From positions 1 to 43,046 of IMG/VR virus record IMGVR_UViG_3300035150_000080: DNA of 43,046 nucleotides, one strand, 5' to 3'. The translations under genes and the position numbers were made by a program. Under the pieces are notes generated by a model. The model had not been told where the DNA came from, ran no database searches, and saw only the letters and a program-made list of their open reading frames with translations. Below, one piece after another: positions 1 to 8,008 of the stretch (positions within the stretch are counted from its first letter, which is position 1; every line of letters begins with the position of its first letter). This DNA is from a virus.

Positions 1-90
1 AAAAATGAATAACAATAATAACATGTCGATCGGTATAGCAAATGATTATACTGATCGATTTATTTTAATGAATACACCAAAAGAATTAAT
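1..90. repeat. 90-bp terminal direct repeat, left copy
   Basis: The first 90 bases are identical to the last 90 (42957-43046) and cover the start of the nucleotidyltransferase-like gene. An exact end overlap of this kind is what a circular or circularly permuted genome gives on assembly, so the unit length is about 42,956 bp. A true short physical terminal repeat is possible but less likely, because it cuts a gene. Confidence 0.9.
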
Positions 91-814
91 AACAAGCATA
101 ACAAGCTATTGCGGCGATGTATTGTCGCACATCAAGTTTGATATAATTGTAGCTGGCGGATTTATCAGGAGTTTTTTCTCTGGAAAAGAGATAAATGATA
201 TTGATATCTACCTAACTGATATCAATATGGTCGGCAACCACTTGAATTATTTTGAAAATATATTATTAGCTAATGATTGTGATTTTGCATATGAATCTGA
301 TACAGCCTTTACATATAGGAAAGGCAAAAGAGTATTACAGTTTATGAAGATAGCCAACCATTTAAGTGAGTATGAAAATTTTTATAGAGATTTTTATAGA
401 GACCAAGTGGGTACAACAAAAATAAACAATACATTACTCATGACTTCCCTGTTATCTGAGTTTGATTTTACTATATGCCAATGTGGTGTTGTCGTCAATG
501 GCAACAGTAGTAATGAGCAATACAATTATACAGACAATAGGATAGTATGTTCAGATATATTAATTAATATAGATTTTTTCAGACACCTTGCTGGAAGGAT
601 ACTCGTATATACAAATAATACAGAATATCCACTGTCAAGCCTAAAGAGAATGATAAAATATATAAAAAGAGGATATAATATTTGTGACGAAAACCTAATA
701 TTGATAGCTAATTCCATATCAGAAATGGTTGATTTTAGTAATGAAGATAAATTAAATGAGCATATAATTGGCATGGACCCACTCGGAGAAAGACGTATTA
801 GAGCAATTGACTAA
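5..814 (+). CDS. Nucleotidyltransferase-fold protein
   Basis: This 269-residue protein has the signature of the polymerase-beta-like nucleotidyltransferase fold near its N-terminus: a GG-x-x-R element (AGGFIRSFF, about residues 50-58) followed by DIDIY (about 65-69), the usual metal-binding acidic pair. That resembles the head domain of CCA-adding enzymes and poly(A) polymerases. No RNA-binding tail domain is recognisable, so the substrate is unknown. The basic segment near residue 220 (SLKRMIKYIKRG) is typical of this phage family. Across the circular join the gene follows the ribbon-helix-helix gene, with GAGG just upstream as ribosome binding site. It starts with a run of Asn codons (MNNNNN), and a second Met at residue 7 could also be the start. 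The fold is well supported; the reaction is not. Confidence 0.6.
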   Translation: MNNNNNMSIGIANDYTDRFILMNTPKELITSITSYCGDVLSHIKFDIIVAGGFIRSFFSGKEINDIDIYLTDINMVGNHLNYFENILLANDCDFAYESDTAFTYRKGKRVLQFMKIANHLSEYENFYRDFYRDQVGTTKINNTLLMTSLLSEFDFTICQCGVVVNGNSSNEQYNYTDNRIVCSDILINIDFFRHLAGRILVYTNNTEYPLSSLKRMIKYIKRGYNICDENLILIANSISEMVDFSNEDKLNEHIIGMDPLGERRIRAID

Positions 815-833
815 TAGATTAGTAGGATTATTA

Positions 834-2597
834 ATGAAAATAATAACAAATAAAATAGAAAAAGAAAACAAGCTATATATTTTACTTGATAGGGAAAACG
901 CTAATGTATTAAGACACAACATTAATGTTATAAGATCACTTATAGATGGCAAACGATTTAAAAATGGCATATGGGAAATTAATGTTACCTACGATAACAT
1001 GCATGCATTAATGGCCCTTAGAAATGACAATGCACAGCGTATAATTAAAGATATTATTGATTGTTTATACAAAAAAATAATGACAAGCAATACCATAAAT
1101 AATAAAATAAACTATGTAACAAAGATATACCCATACAAACCGTTATCACATCAGGTTATATTTACCAATGCGCTTATAAGTCTTGACACTGGCTGGTGTC
1201 TGTATTTCGATACTGGAACATGCAAAACTCGAATTATTGTTGATGCGATTTATAACAAATTTCATAAATGCGAATATACCAATAGGCATAACTATAAAAT
1301 ATTGGTTGTCTGCCCAAAAAACGTAAAGCCAGTTTGGCCTATAGAGCTTAAGAAATATTCACTGTATAAAGAACATGATGATATAATAATGATTGAGGGA
1401 ACAAAAAAACAAAGAGAGAAGCAGTTTTGCCTTGACAGAAAGATATATATAATAAATTACGATCTATTAACAACAGATAAAGCAATGTTAATGGATATAA
1501 ATTTCAAGGCCATAGTGTTTGACGAAATACACTATGTAAAAAACATATCAGCAAGTCGAACTAAAAGCGCAATAGAAATATCAAAAAAATGCAATTATGT
1601 ATACGGATTGACTGGAACAAGCTTTTCCAATTCAGAACTCAACCTTTTTTCGCAGGCCAAAATAATTAATAAGCATATTTTCGGAGATAATTATTATAAT
1701 TTTTCCGGTAGGTATTTCAGAAGCGTTAACACTGGGATTTGGATAACTCCAAAAAATAATAAGAAAAAATTAATGTTAAAGAAGTATATACTTAAAAATG
1801 AATTAAGAGAAGACTTATATAAGAAAATAAGCTTATATTCGTCATCGCTAAAAAAATCAGAGTGCCTTGATTTGCCTGAGCGGATATACGAAAAAAGATA
1901 TGTATCAATCGATAATAAGACTCTATCCATATATAGAAATGTAAAGGAAGAACTAAAGGAAGAACTAAGAAGAGAAGGGATAGTAAATATAAATATTAAT
2001 ACAGGAAGCTCAAAAATAACAAAGCTAAGTCAGTTGTGTTCAGGGTTCCTTTATAATAATAATAACAATAAAGATAAAAAGGTTGATATAAAATATAGAG
2101 TAGAATATGTATCCAGATTCAAATTACTTGACTTAATTAATTTGTTAGAAGAAATAGGAGATAATAAGTCTATAATATTTACCGAGTTGATATACGAATC
2201 ATACATGATAGAGAACTTCCTGAACGAAAAAGGTATAGACTTTAGCATAATTAAGTCTAATTATAAGCTTAAAGAAAGAACTGATGTTATAGATGAATTT
2301 AAGGCAAATAAAAATAAGAAATGCTTAATATCTAACTCAAGTCTTATTGCTGAAGGGCTAACTATTATTGAAGCTACATATAGTATTGTATACGGTCATA
2401 CGTTTAGGCCGTTATCAAGACGGCAAATGTTAGCTAGAAATTATAGATACGGACAAAAAAATAATGTTACAGTAATTGATATGATATGTAAAGGGATGAT
2501 TGATGAGTATATGTTGAATTTAGTAAATGCAAATATAGAATCAGAAGGCAATATGAGAAATTACATATCTGTTGCCGATCTGTTAAATAGTATTTAA
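834..2597 (+). CDS. SNF2-type superfamily II helicase/ATPase
   Basis: With ATG 834 as start (AGTAGGA six bases upstream) the protein has 587 residues. An in-frame TTG at 768 would add 22 residues but overlap the previous gene and has no clear binding site. Helicase motifs appear in order: motif I DTGTCKT (126-132), motif II DEIH (230-233), motif III TGT (260-262), and a C-terminal helicase domain ending in motif VI (RRQMLARNYRYGQ, Arg535 and Arg538). This is the SNF2-like arrangement common in phage replication and recombination modules, where such proteins remodel or unwind DNA. The last Gly of the Walker A loop is replaced by Cys (TGC for GGC), which is unusual. Neighbouring genes are replication proteins. 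Confidence 0.85.
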   Translation: MKIITNKIEKENKLYILLDRENANVLRHNINVIRSLIDGKRFKNGIWEINVTYDNMHALMALRNDNAQRIIKDIIDCLYKKIMTSNTINNKINYVTKIYPYKPLSHQVIFTNALISLDTGWCLYFDTGTCKTRIIVDAIYNKFHKCEYTNRHNYKILVVCPKNVKPVWPIELKKYSLYKEHDDIIMIEGTKKQREKQFCLDRKIYIINYDLLTTDKAMLMDINFKAIVFDEIHYVKNISASRTKSAIEISKKCNYVYGLTGTSFSNSELNLFSQAKIINKHIFGDNYYNFSGRYFRSVNTGIWITPKNNKKKLMLKKYILKNELREDLYKKISLYSSSLKKSECLDLPERIYEKRYVSIDNKTLSIYRNVKEELKEELRREGIVNININTGSSKITKLSQLCSGFLYNNNNNKDKKVDIKYRVEYVSRFKLLDLINLLEEIGDNKSIIFTELIYESYMIENFLNEKGIDFSIIKSNYKLKERTDVIDEFKANKNKKCLISNSSLIAEGLTIIEATYSIVYGHTFRPLSRRQMLARNYRYGQKNNVTVIDMICKGMIDEYMLNLVNANIESEGNMRNYISVADLLNSI

Positions 2598-2625
2598 TAA
2601 ACAACTAAAAAAAAAGGAGAACAAT

Positions 2626-3168
2626 ATGAATGACTCAGAAAACACTAATGATTTATTAAATCAATTTAATGATGATAAATCAGGAGTACTTGACTATAGC
2701 TTATTTGATAGTCTGAACAACACAAATGAAGGCATAGCGAAGTTAGAAGATGAAATTAAAAGCTTATATAAAAAAGCAAGAGAACTCGAAAACGCCATCA
2801 TTGAAAGCTTTGGAGCTGAAATGAGTGAAGTAACATATAAAGATATTAAGTATAGTATCAAAAACGATACTAAGTATAGTATCGCCAAGAGTGTTTTAAA
2901 TGATCCAGAAGAAGAAGCAACTAGAAACTTTGTTGTCAATGTATTTGATAGTTTAGGCGAATTAGATAAAATAAAAATTGTTAAAGAGATTAATTCCAGT
3001 ACATTCAATAGAGTAATTACCTCTTTCATTGAGGAAACAAAAAAACTTGATGAAACAAACGATATACCAATATCACTAGAGGAAATATTTAAAGATTACA
3101 AAATAAATGTTAATGAATATACATACCTGAAATATAAAGGCAAAAAGACAAAGAGTAACAAGGGCTAA
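2626..3168 (+). CDS. Unknown protein with short coiled coil, replication module
   Basis: The product has 180 residues and an AAGGAGA binding site before the ATG. I do not recognise a family. Residues 35-60 look like a coiled coil (GIAKLEDEIKSLYKKARELE), the middle is mixed helix and strand, and the C-terminus is basic (KGKKTKSNKG). A short direct repeat in the DNA gives the related peptides KYSIKNDT and KYSIAKSV. The gene sits between the helicase and a Cys-rich replication-module protein in one close-packed run, so a DNA-metabolism role is likely only by position. Confidence 0.7.
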   Translation: MNDSENTNDLLNQFNDDKSGVLDYSLFDSLNNTNEGIAKLEDEIKSLYKKARELENAIIESFGAEMSEVTYKDIKYSIKNDTKYSIAKSVLNDPEEEATRNFVVNVFDSLGELDKIKIVKEINSSTFNRVITSFIEETKKLDETNDIPISLEEIFKDYKINVNEYTYLKYKGKKTKSNKG

Positions 3169-3203
3169 AAATAAAACTAAATAACATAATAAGGAGAAAT
3201 AAT

Positions 3204-4073
3204 ATGTCTAATAAAAAAGATAGTAAAGGTAATAGTAGTAGTAGTGTTACTCGACTAACTCCTGAAGCTCAGGAGTTATTTGAGATAAAAACTGATCTCA
3301 ATAATGAGTCAGATATAATACTTTTCCCTATTAATATGTCAAAGGATCTTAAGCAATTTATTGACACCTCTCTTGATGAACCGTTAGGAAAATCGATATA
3401 TTGGATAACAATGTATCATACGTTATGCAATGGATTATGGGTTCCTGAAGGGTGCGATCTAAGGCATGACGATAAAGATCAAAGGATACCTATTTGTTCC
3501 AGCAACGACGGCATTACAGGAAATAATGAATCTATCTGCACTACACTTAGGTGTAGTGAATGTGATTATAATAGATTCGACACAATGAACCTGATAGGAA
3601 AAGAAGGAACTGGAAAAGCATGCAAAAATATGATGCGTCTATGTGGTTTTTACATTGACGACATAAACAAAATAAAGAGTAGGGAAGGATTGTTGTCTAT
3701 TTTTACTGGTACCGTATATCAAATAACGCTTCCACCGACATCGATCGGAAGCAAAAAAAGAAATGATGATAAATATACATTTAACACTATATTACTTAAT
3801 AGAAACAAATTGCCATACGCATTGGCTGTCAGGGAATTAAACATAACAACCCTGGAAGGCAATGGATTCAACTATTGTGTCATGAAACCAGTGAAAACTA
3901 TAGATACGATAATAGACATACTAAAAGAAAACCCTGATATTGCTAACGACTACGCAAAAACAAGGCAATGCGCAAGGTTTATTCTAGAAAACAAAGAATT
4001 AACATTTGATGAGTATGCGCAAAGTGAAGAAGACATTGATCCTACAGTAACTCACGAAGGAGACGTATTCTAA
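3204..4073 (+). CDS. Cys-rich conserved phage protein, possible ssDNA-binding protein
   Basis: This 289-residue protein carries the pattern of a widespread phage replication-module family: CSSNDGITG, then CTTLRCSECDYN, then GKEGTGKACKNMMRL, then LPPTS (about residues 97-180). The clustered Cys residues probably bind zinc. From memory, relatives are often labelled hypothetical and sometimes ssDNA-binding, and they lie beside recombination or replication genes, as here. The C-terminal quarter is helical and acidic. AAGGAG precedes the ATG, and the stop overlaps the next start (TAATG). The family match is fairly secure; the ssDNA-binding role is inference from annotation habits and context. Confidence 0.65.
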   Translation: MSNKKDSKGNSSSSVTRLTPEAQELFEIKTDLNNESDIILFPINMSKDLKQFIDTSLDEPLGKSIYWITMYHTLCNGLWVPEGCDLRHDDKDQRIPICSSNDGITGNNESICTTLRCSECDYNRFDTMNLIGKEGTGKACKNMMRLCGFYIDDINKIKSREGLLSIFTGTVYQITLPPTSIGSKKRNDDKYTFNTILLNRNKLPYALAVRELNITTLEGNGFNYCVMKPVKTIDTIIDILKENPDIANDYAKTRQCARFILENKELTFDEYAQSEEDIDPTVTHEGDVF

Positions 4074-4771
4074 TGAAAAAAAAAGATAACAACAATGATA
4101 AAAACGATGTTAATCTTAACGGAAAGGTAGAAGAAGAAGGAGGAGGAGGAGGAGCAGCAGTAGAAGGAGGAAATTCACCTTCTACTGATCCAGAATTCTC
4201 TAATTTTGTTGGGGAAGTTACTAATTTCATCTCTGATATTCATGTGGATAACAACAACAATAACAATAACATGAACAATGAAATTGTTAACGTAATGCAC
4301 TTCCCTGAACAGACAAGAGAAATCGACGTTCCATTAGACAAAGAAGATTATATGGATATGATTAGCAAAATTATGGATTATAGAAACAAGATAAATAGTA
4401 AGAGGGAGTTCAAAAAAGAATACGTAAAACAATTAGATGGAGAAATAAGTAGCTTAGAAGGAGATATATTAAAATTAGAATCAATAATGAGTACCTATAA
4501 AAAATTAGTTGAAGTGTTATGTTCTGTAACAATTACGAAAATTAAAGACGGCACACATATTGTTGATTACATTGAACCTGGTGAAAAGGAACCACATGTG
4601 ATATTGCACTCAAAAAGATACAAACCTGGTGAAAGTATGCCTTTTTACGATAGGCAGCTATTTAGCTCTGATGGCGATAGTGAATCTGAATCTGATGAAC
4701 CTATAATAAGTGAAGAGGTAATAAAAACAGGTAAAAAAGAAGATGCTGGAGACATAGAGTTTGATCTATAA
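4073..4771 (+). CDS. Low-complexity acidic protein with coiled coil
   Basis: The 232-residue product starts in a TAATG overlap with the preceding gene, which suggests coupled translation. It is strongly biased: a charged N-terminus, an EEEGGGGGAAVEGG stretch near residues 20-33, an Asn run near residue 60, a charged helical segment at 90-140 that could form a coiled coil, then a small folded part and an acidic Ser/Glu tail. Acidic tails are usual in phage single-strand-binding and recombination partner proteins, but I see no OB-fold signature. Function unknown; coupling suggests it works with the upstream Cys-rich protein. Confidence 0.65.
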   Translation: MKKKDNNNDKNDVNLNGKVEEEGGGGGAAVEGGNSPSTDPEFSNFVGEVTNFISDIHVDNNNNNNNMNNEIVNVMHFPEQTREIDVPLDKEDYMDMISKIMDYRNKINSKREFKKEYVKQLDGEISSLEGDILKLESIMSTYKKLVEVLCSVTITKIKDGTHIVDYIEPGEKEPHVILHSKRYKPGESMPFYDRQLFSSDGDSESESDEPIISEEVIKTGKKEDAGDIEFDL

Positions 4772-4792
4772 TCATTCTAATCATTCTAATTG

Positions 4793-4875
4793 TCCTAACG
4801 GGTGTCATGTGATATGGTAGCATGGTAGCATGGTAGCATGTAATTTTCACATATTTTACATGACACCCGTTAGGA
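4793..4875. repeat. 18-bp perfect inverted repeat enclosing three 8-bp direct repeats
   Basis: The arms at 4793-4810 and 4858-4875 are exact reverse complements (TCCTAACGGGTGTCATGT on the left). The 47-base spacer holds three tandem copies of ATGGTAGC (4814-4837) plus a partial fourth. A 9-base tandem repeat (ATCATTCTA twice) lies just before, at 4771-4788. The right arm ends about 16 bases before the ATG of the resolvase gene, close to its GGAGA site, so RNA folding could affect that gene's translation. There is no T-run after it, so it is not an ordinary terminator. Operator, RNA switch or accessory replication site are all possible. Confidence 0.7.
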
Positions 4876-4891
4876 AACAAAAGGAGAATAC

Positions 4892-5479
4892 ATGAAAACA
4901 TATGAAGACAATCTGTACATAGGCATTGATCCGGGGCCTAAGAAAAGCGGATCAGTAATATATAGCGCTAATATGAATAGGGTAATATATAGCGCTAATA
5001 TGAATAAAGGCGCTGTTAATAACAATGATGTAGTACCGATATTGGAAAGCGAATTAAATAGATATTATTGGGACTTAAGAGAAAAAGAATCATTATCACA
5101 TAGATACAGAATTGATATCAGTGTATACATGTCAATTGAGAAACCTGAATCACGAGGTCAAAAAACACCTCAAACCGTTTTAGATACAGCCATTGTTGCA
5201 GGATACCTGTTTAGGTCTCTTGAATATATGATGGGGAACAATATACTCTCAAATGAAATATCGTTTAAAAATATATTGTTTATATATCCAAGAAACATAA
5301 AGATATGCCTTACAGGTAATGTTAGGGGTAACACAAAAGACGCACTGCTTGATAGGATAGGAAGTAAGGGAACTACAAAAGATCCAGGGCCTACGTTTGG
5401 CGTCTGTTACCATTCATGGGATGCTTTAGCCGTTGCTATAACAATGTTGGATATAACTAACGGTGTGTTTAATATTTAA
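4892..5479 (+). CDS. RuvC-like Holliday junction resolvase
   Basis: This 195-residue protein matches the RuvC/RNase H-fold resolvases. The first catalytic Asp lies in GIDPGPKKSG (Asp13), a central Glu in SIEKP (Glu83), and the C-terminal acidic pair in TKDALL (Asp150) and HSWDALA (His174, Asp177). Such phage enzymes cut four-way junctions and branched DNA before packaging. GGAGA precedes the start codon. A 27-bp tandem duplication makes the peptide VIYSANMN occur twice (residues 22-29 and 31-38) right after the first catalytic strand, where it would lengthen a hairpin. The upstream region carries a large inverted repeat. Confidence 0.8.
   Translation: MKTYEDNLYIGIDPGPKKSGSVIYSANMNRVIYSANMNKGAVNNNDVVPILESELNRYYWDLREKESLSHRYRIDISVYMSIEKPESRGQKTPQTVLDTAIVAGYLFRSLEYMMGNNILSNEISFKNILFIYPRNIKICLTGNVRGNTKDALLDRIGSKGTTKDPGPTFGVCYHSWDALAVAITMLDITNGVFNI
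4955..5006 (+). repeat. 27-bp tandem duplication inside the resolvase gene
   Basis: A 25-base identical segment starts at 4955 and again at 4982, a period of 27 bases or nine codons. It keeps the frame and duplicates VIYSANMN. Exact identity at the DNA level means the duplication is recent. Confidence 0.9.
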
Positions 5480-5507
5480 TAACAATATATTTTGGAGGTA
5501 AATAAAA

Positions 5508-5918
5508 ATGGAAATAAATAATATTAAAGCATGGAAAAATGTAATAATTTATTGCTTCGATGAACTAATAGAGAAATATAAAAAAGAAGACAGAAGCGAA
5601 ATGTTTTGTCAAGACAAATGTTCATTATGTGGATATTTCTATTTTAAAGCTGACACACCATGCTACCAATGCCCTTTAGGAATTGCAAAAAACTCAATAA
5701 TGGGATGCACTCTATTCTGCACATATAAGGATGCTTCTGAAGACAATCTATATAACATAAGAAGGGAATTCTTTGAAATTGCTAAACAAAAGATGGAAGA
5801 AACAGAATTCAAAGAAATACCAAATGCCGACAATCCAGAAAAAATCAGTTTCCTTCTTGATATAGATTTAGAAATACACAAAAAAAGACTATTAGGACTA
5901 TTAGGTGGAGGTAAATAA
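5508..5918 (+). CDS. Cys-rich small protein, probable zinc binder
   Basis: The 136-residue product begins behind GGAGG. Cys residues in its first half (CQDKCSLCGYF, then PCYQCPLG, then GCTLFC, about residues 30-72) suggest a zinc-binding fold. The second half is helical and charged and ends in LLGLLGGGK. I do not recognise the family. The 25 bases covering its binding site and first codons recur exactly at the next gene, so both starts share a duplicated leader. It lies between the resolvase and the exonuclease, which suggests a nucleic-acid role without proving it. Confidence 0.65.
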   Translation: MEINNIKAWKNVIIYCFDELIEKYKKEDRSEMFCQDKCSLCGYFYFKADTPCYQCPLGIAKNSIMGCTLFCTYKDASEDNLYNIRREFFEIAKQKMEETEFKEIPNADNPEKISFLLDIDLEIHKKRLLGLLGGGK

Positions 5919-5920
5919 AA

Positions 5921-6190
5921 ATGGAAATAAAAAAAGAAATACCGATAACAATTAGTATAGATAGATTTAATTTTAGCCTATGCAGTAAGCTATGTAGATT
6001 TTCTCAAAATTTCAACAATTGGTGCTCATTGTATGAGGAAATCAGATCAGAGTGCGCCAATAGAGGTGATGACGGTGCACCAATTCGTATAAGATGTGAA
6101 AGGTGCATCCGTGATTTTGACTCTAAGAAATGCAAAAGTTGCGGTGGAGAATTTATTAATATCAGAAAGAAGAGGAGGAAATTACAATGA
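5921..6190 (+). CDS. Small Cys-rich protein
   Basis: The 89-residue product has eight Cys residues, including CSKLC, CERC and CKSC pairs, and a basic tail (RKKRRK). This looks like a zinc-ribbon or treble-clef protein with possible nucleic-acid contact. It starts five bases after the previous gene ends, using a GGAGG site that lies in that gene's last codons. Its own end overlaps the exonuclease start by four bases. Family not recognised. Confidence 0.65.
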   Translation: MEIKKEIPITISIDRFNFSLCSKLCRFSQNFNNWCSLYEEIRSECANRGDDGAPIRIRCERCIRDFDSKKCKSCGGEFINIRKKRRKLQ

Positions 6191-6840
6191 ACTTACTATA
6201 TATTGATGTAGAGACAACTGGTTTAGATCCAGTTTTAAACGATGTAATTAATTTGGGATGCATAGTTGAAGTAAACAATAAGATTGTTGATAAGTTTGAA
6301 TATTATATGTATCCAACAAATTGGAGCAGAATTGACAAAAAAGCGATGAATATAAATGGAATAGATATTGAAAACTGTTATCATTTTGATAAATGCGTAA
6401 ATTTCATAACGCCTACAGAAGCTGCAACAGAAATATATAAAATAATGTCAAGTTATAAAAAAGATGGAAAGCTTATCGCTGTTGGTAAGAATGTTAAATT
6501 TGATATAAACTTTATCAATAACTTTTTTTCAAAAAACATAAGAAGTGGTGGTGGTAACTTTTATGATATTATAAGACATAGGTATATAGATATAAACTCA
6601 CTGTTATTAACAACGAAATATTGTGGTAGTAACAATATTGATATGAATGACATGGACCTTGAAAATCTACAATACATTTACAATATACAAAAAACACTTA
6701 ATCCTCATAATGCGTTACACGATGCAATATTAACGGCATATGTTTTTCAGAAAATAATATTAAACGATATTGTTTTTATTAGTAATAGTAATATTTACCT
6801 GATAAAACAAATCGAAGAAATAATAAACGAAATATCATAA
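6187..6840 (+). CDS. DnaQ-like DEDDh 3'-5' exonuclease
   Basis: The 217-residue protein has all three exonuclease motifs of the DnaQ superfamily: DVETTG (Asp7, Glu9), GKNVKFDINF (Asp106) and HNALHDA (His174, Asp179), the DEDDh form. Such enzymes remove nucleotides from 3' ends, either proofreading or trimming DNA or RNA. The phage has no recognisable DNA polymerase, so it probably acts on its own or with the host polymerase. The start overlaps the previous gene by four bases (ATGA) with GAGGAGG upstream, so translation is probably coupled. Confidence 0.85.
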   Translation: MNLLYIDVETTGLDPVLNDVINLGCIVEVNNKIVDKFEYYMYPTNWSRIDKKAMNINGIDIENCYHFDKCVNFITPTEAATEIYKIMSSYKKDGKLIAVGKNVKFDINFINNFFSKNIRSGGGNFYDIIRHRYIDINSLLLTTKYCGSNNIDMNDMDLENLQYIYNIQKTLNPHNALHDAILTAYVFQKIILNDIVFISNSNIYLIKQIEEIINEIS

Positions 6841-6846
6841 ATTACA

Positions 6847-7989
6847 ATGCCGAGACCTATAGATAACTCTTTGTCTTACTTTCCTATCGATTGCAAGGAT
6901 GATAGGAAAATGCAACTAATAGCTGCTGAATACGGACTAACCGGATGGGCCGTAATTGTAAAAATATGGTCCGAGATATATAGTACGAATGGATACTGGA
7001 TTCTATGGGACAAAGAACAATCCCTCCTGTTCTCAAAAGCCAATAACCTGGAAAATAAATACGTCAAAAATGTTGTATCATCAGCGATTCAAGGCGACAT
7101 TTTTGATATGAAAATATTTTTACGATTCAAAATTTTGACCTCAAATGGTATCCAAAAACGCTGGATTAATTCCAAGAGGAGATCGAAACTATTGATATGT
7201 AACGATTTGTGGATTTACAATATTTCTTTATCGGAAGATTCGAAAAATATTTCGAAAAGAATGATTTCCATCGAAATTCCCTGGATCGAAAACATAAAAA
7301 TGGAAAAAGCATTAAAGATAGCAAAAATAGACACTAATACTAGTTATTGTAACAATAACCCTGGTTATTGTAACAATAACCCTGGTTATTGTAACAATAA
7401 CGAAAATAAGGATTTTTCCGGGAAAGAAAAAAAGGATGAAAAAGGAGTTAATGTAACAAAAACCCTGGTTAATGTAACAAAAACCCCAGTTAATGTCGAA
7501 AAAGTCGACATTAATGACACAAAGTATAGTATAGGAAAGGAAAGGAAAGTACTCTCTCTAGAGAGACAGAAACCTCTAGTTAATGTAACAAAAACCCCAG
7601 TTAATGTAACACAAACCCCAGTTAATGTAACACAAACAAGTGAAAAAAACGCTGAAATTGATGATATAATCAGCATTTTCATCAGTTCACTAAATAAGAG
7701 AGAAAGAGATAGGATGGAGAAAACCGGTGATCAAATTGAAAAAATGAAAAAAACACTTGAAAATTTGATCAATAAGGGTTATAATATAAGTGATATTAAG
7801 TCTGCGATACAATATGCCATTCTAGATACTTTCTGGAAAAATGCACTAAGTAGTATTTGTATGTTGGAGAAAAAAAATAGCAGTGGAGGCTTAATAATTG
7901 ATACCCTGTTGCATAGGGTTAGTAATAGCAATGTATGTAGTAATAAGGAAGTGAGTGACATTAATGATAATTTTGATGCATTTAAGTGA
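6847..7989 (+). CDS. Replication initiator, DUF4373 N-terminus with DnaD-like C-terminus
   Basis: The N-terminal 110 residues (MPRPIDNSLSYFPIDCKDD, then YGLTGWAVIVKIWSEIY, then WILWDKEQ) match the Lin1244/Lin1753-like DUF4373 winged-helix domain of phage replication proteins. The C-terminal part (about 285-360, with SDIKSAIQYA and FWKNAL) resembles the DnaD-like helical region. Between them is a low-complexity linker made of repeats of YCNNNPG and VNVTKTP. At the DNA level these are 21-bp iterons, so the gene probably contains the origin that its own product binds. The helicase loader follows directly, the usual initiator-loader pair. No good binding site is visible before the ATG. Confidence 0.8.
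   Translation: MPRPIDNSLSYFPIDCKDDRKMQLIAAEYGLTGWAVIVKIWSEIYSTNGYWILWDKEQSLLFSKANNLENKYVKNVVSSAIQGDIFDMKIFLRFKILTSNGIQKRWINSKRRSKLLICNDLWIYNISLSEDSKNISKRMISIEIPWIENIKMEKALKIAKIDTNTSYCNNNPGYCNNNPGYCNNNENKDFSGKEKKDEKGVNVTKTLVNVTKTPVNVEKVDINDTKYSIGKERKVLSLERQKPLVNVTKTPVNVTQTPVNVTQTSEKNAEIDDIISIFISSLNKRERDRMEKTGDQIEKMKKTLENLINKGYNISDIKSAIQYAILDTFWKNALSSICMLEKKNSSGGLIIDTLLHRVSNSNVCSNKEVSDINDNFDAFK
7342..7637. repeat. Two arrays of 21-bp iterons, candidate replication origin
   Basis: Array one (7342-7401) has three copies of a 21-base unit with core GGTTATTGTAACAATAACC, which is an odd palindrome. Array two has units starting at 7446, 7467, 7488 (partial), 7578, 7599 and 7620 with core GTTAATGTAACAAAAACCC. 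Both share TGTAAC and a 21-bp period, about two helical turns. A GTCGAC palindrome and a 14-bp palindrome (TCTCTCTAGAGAGA, 7553-7566) lie between. Iterons inside an initiator gene are the classic layout of phage origins such as the one in lambda O. Confidence 0.65.
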
Positions 7990-8008
7990 AAAAAATAAGG
8001 AGAAATAA

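Noticed and set aside
7342-7637. CRISPR array
   Set aside because: Units are contiguous 21-bp repeats inside a coding linker with no unique spacers and no cas genes nearby.
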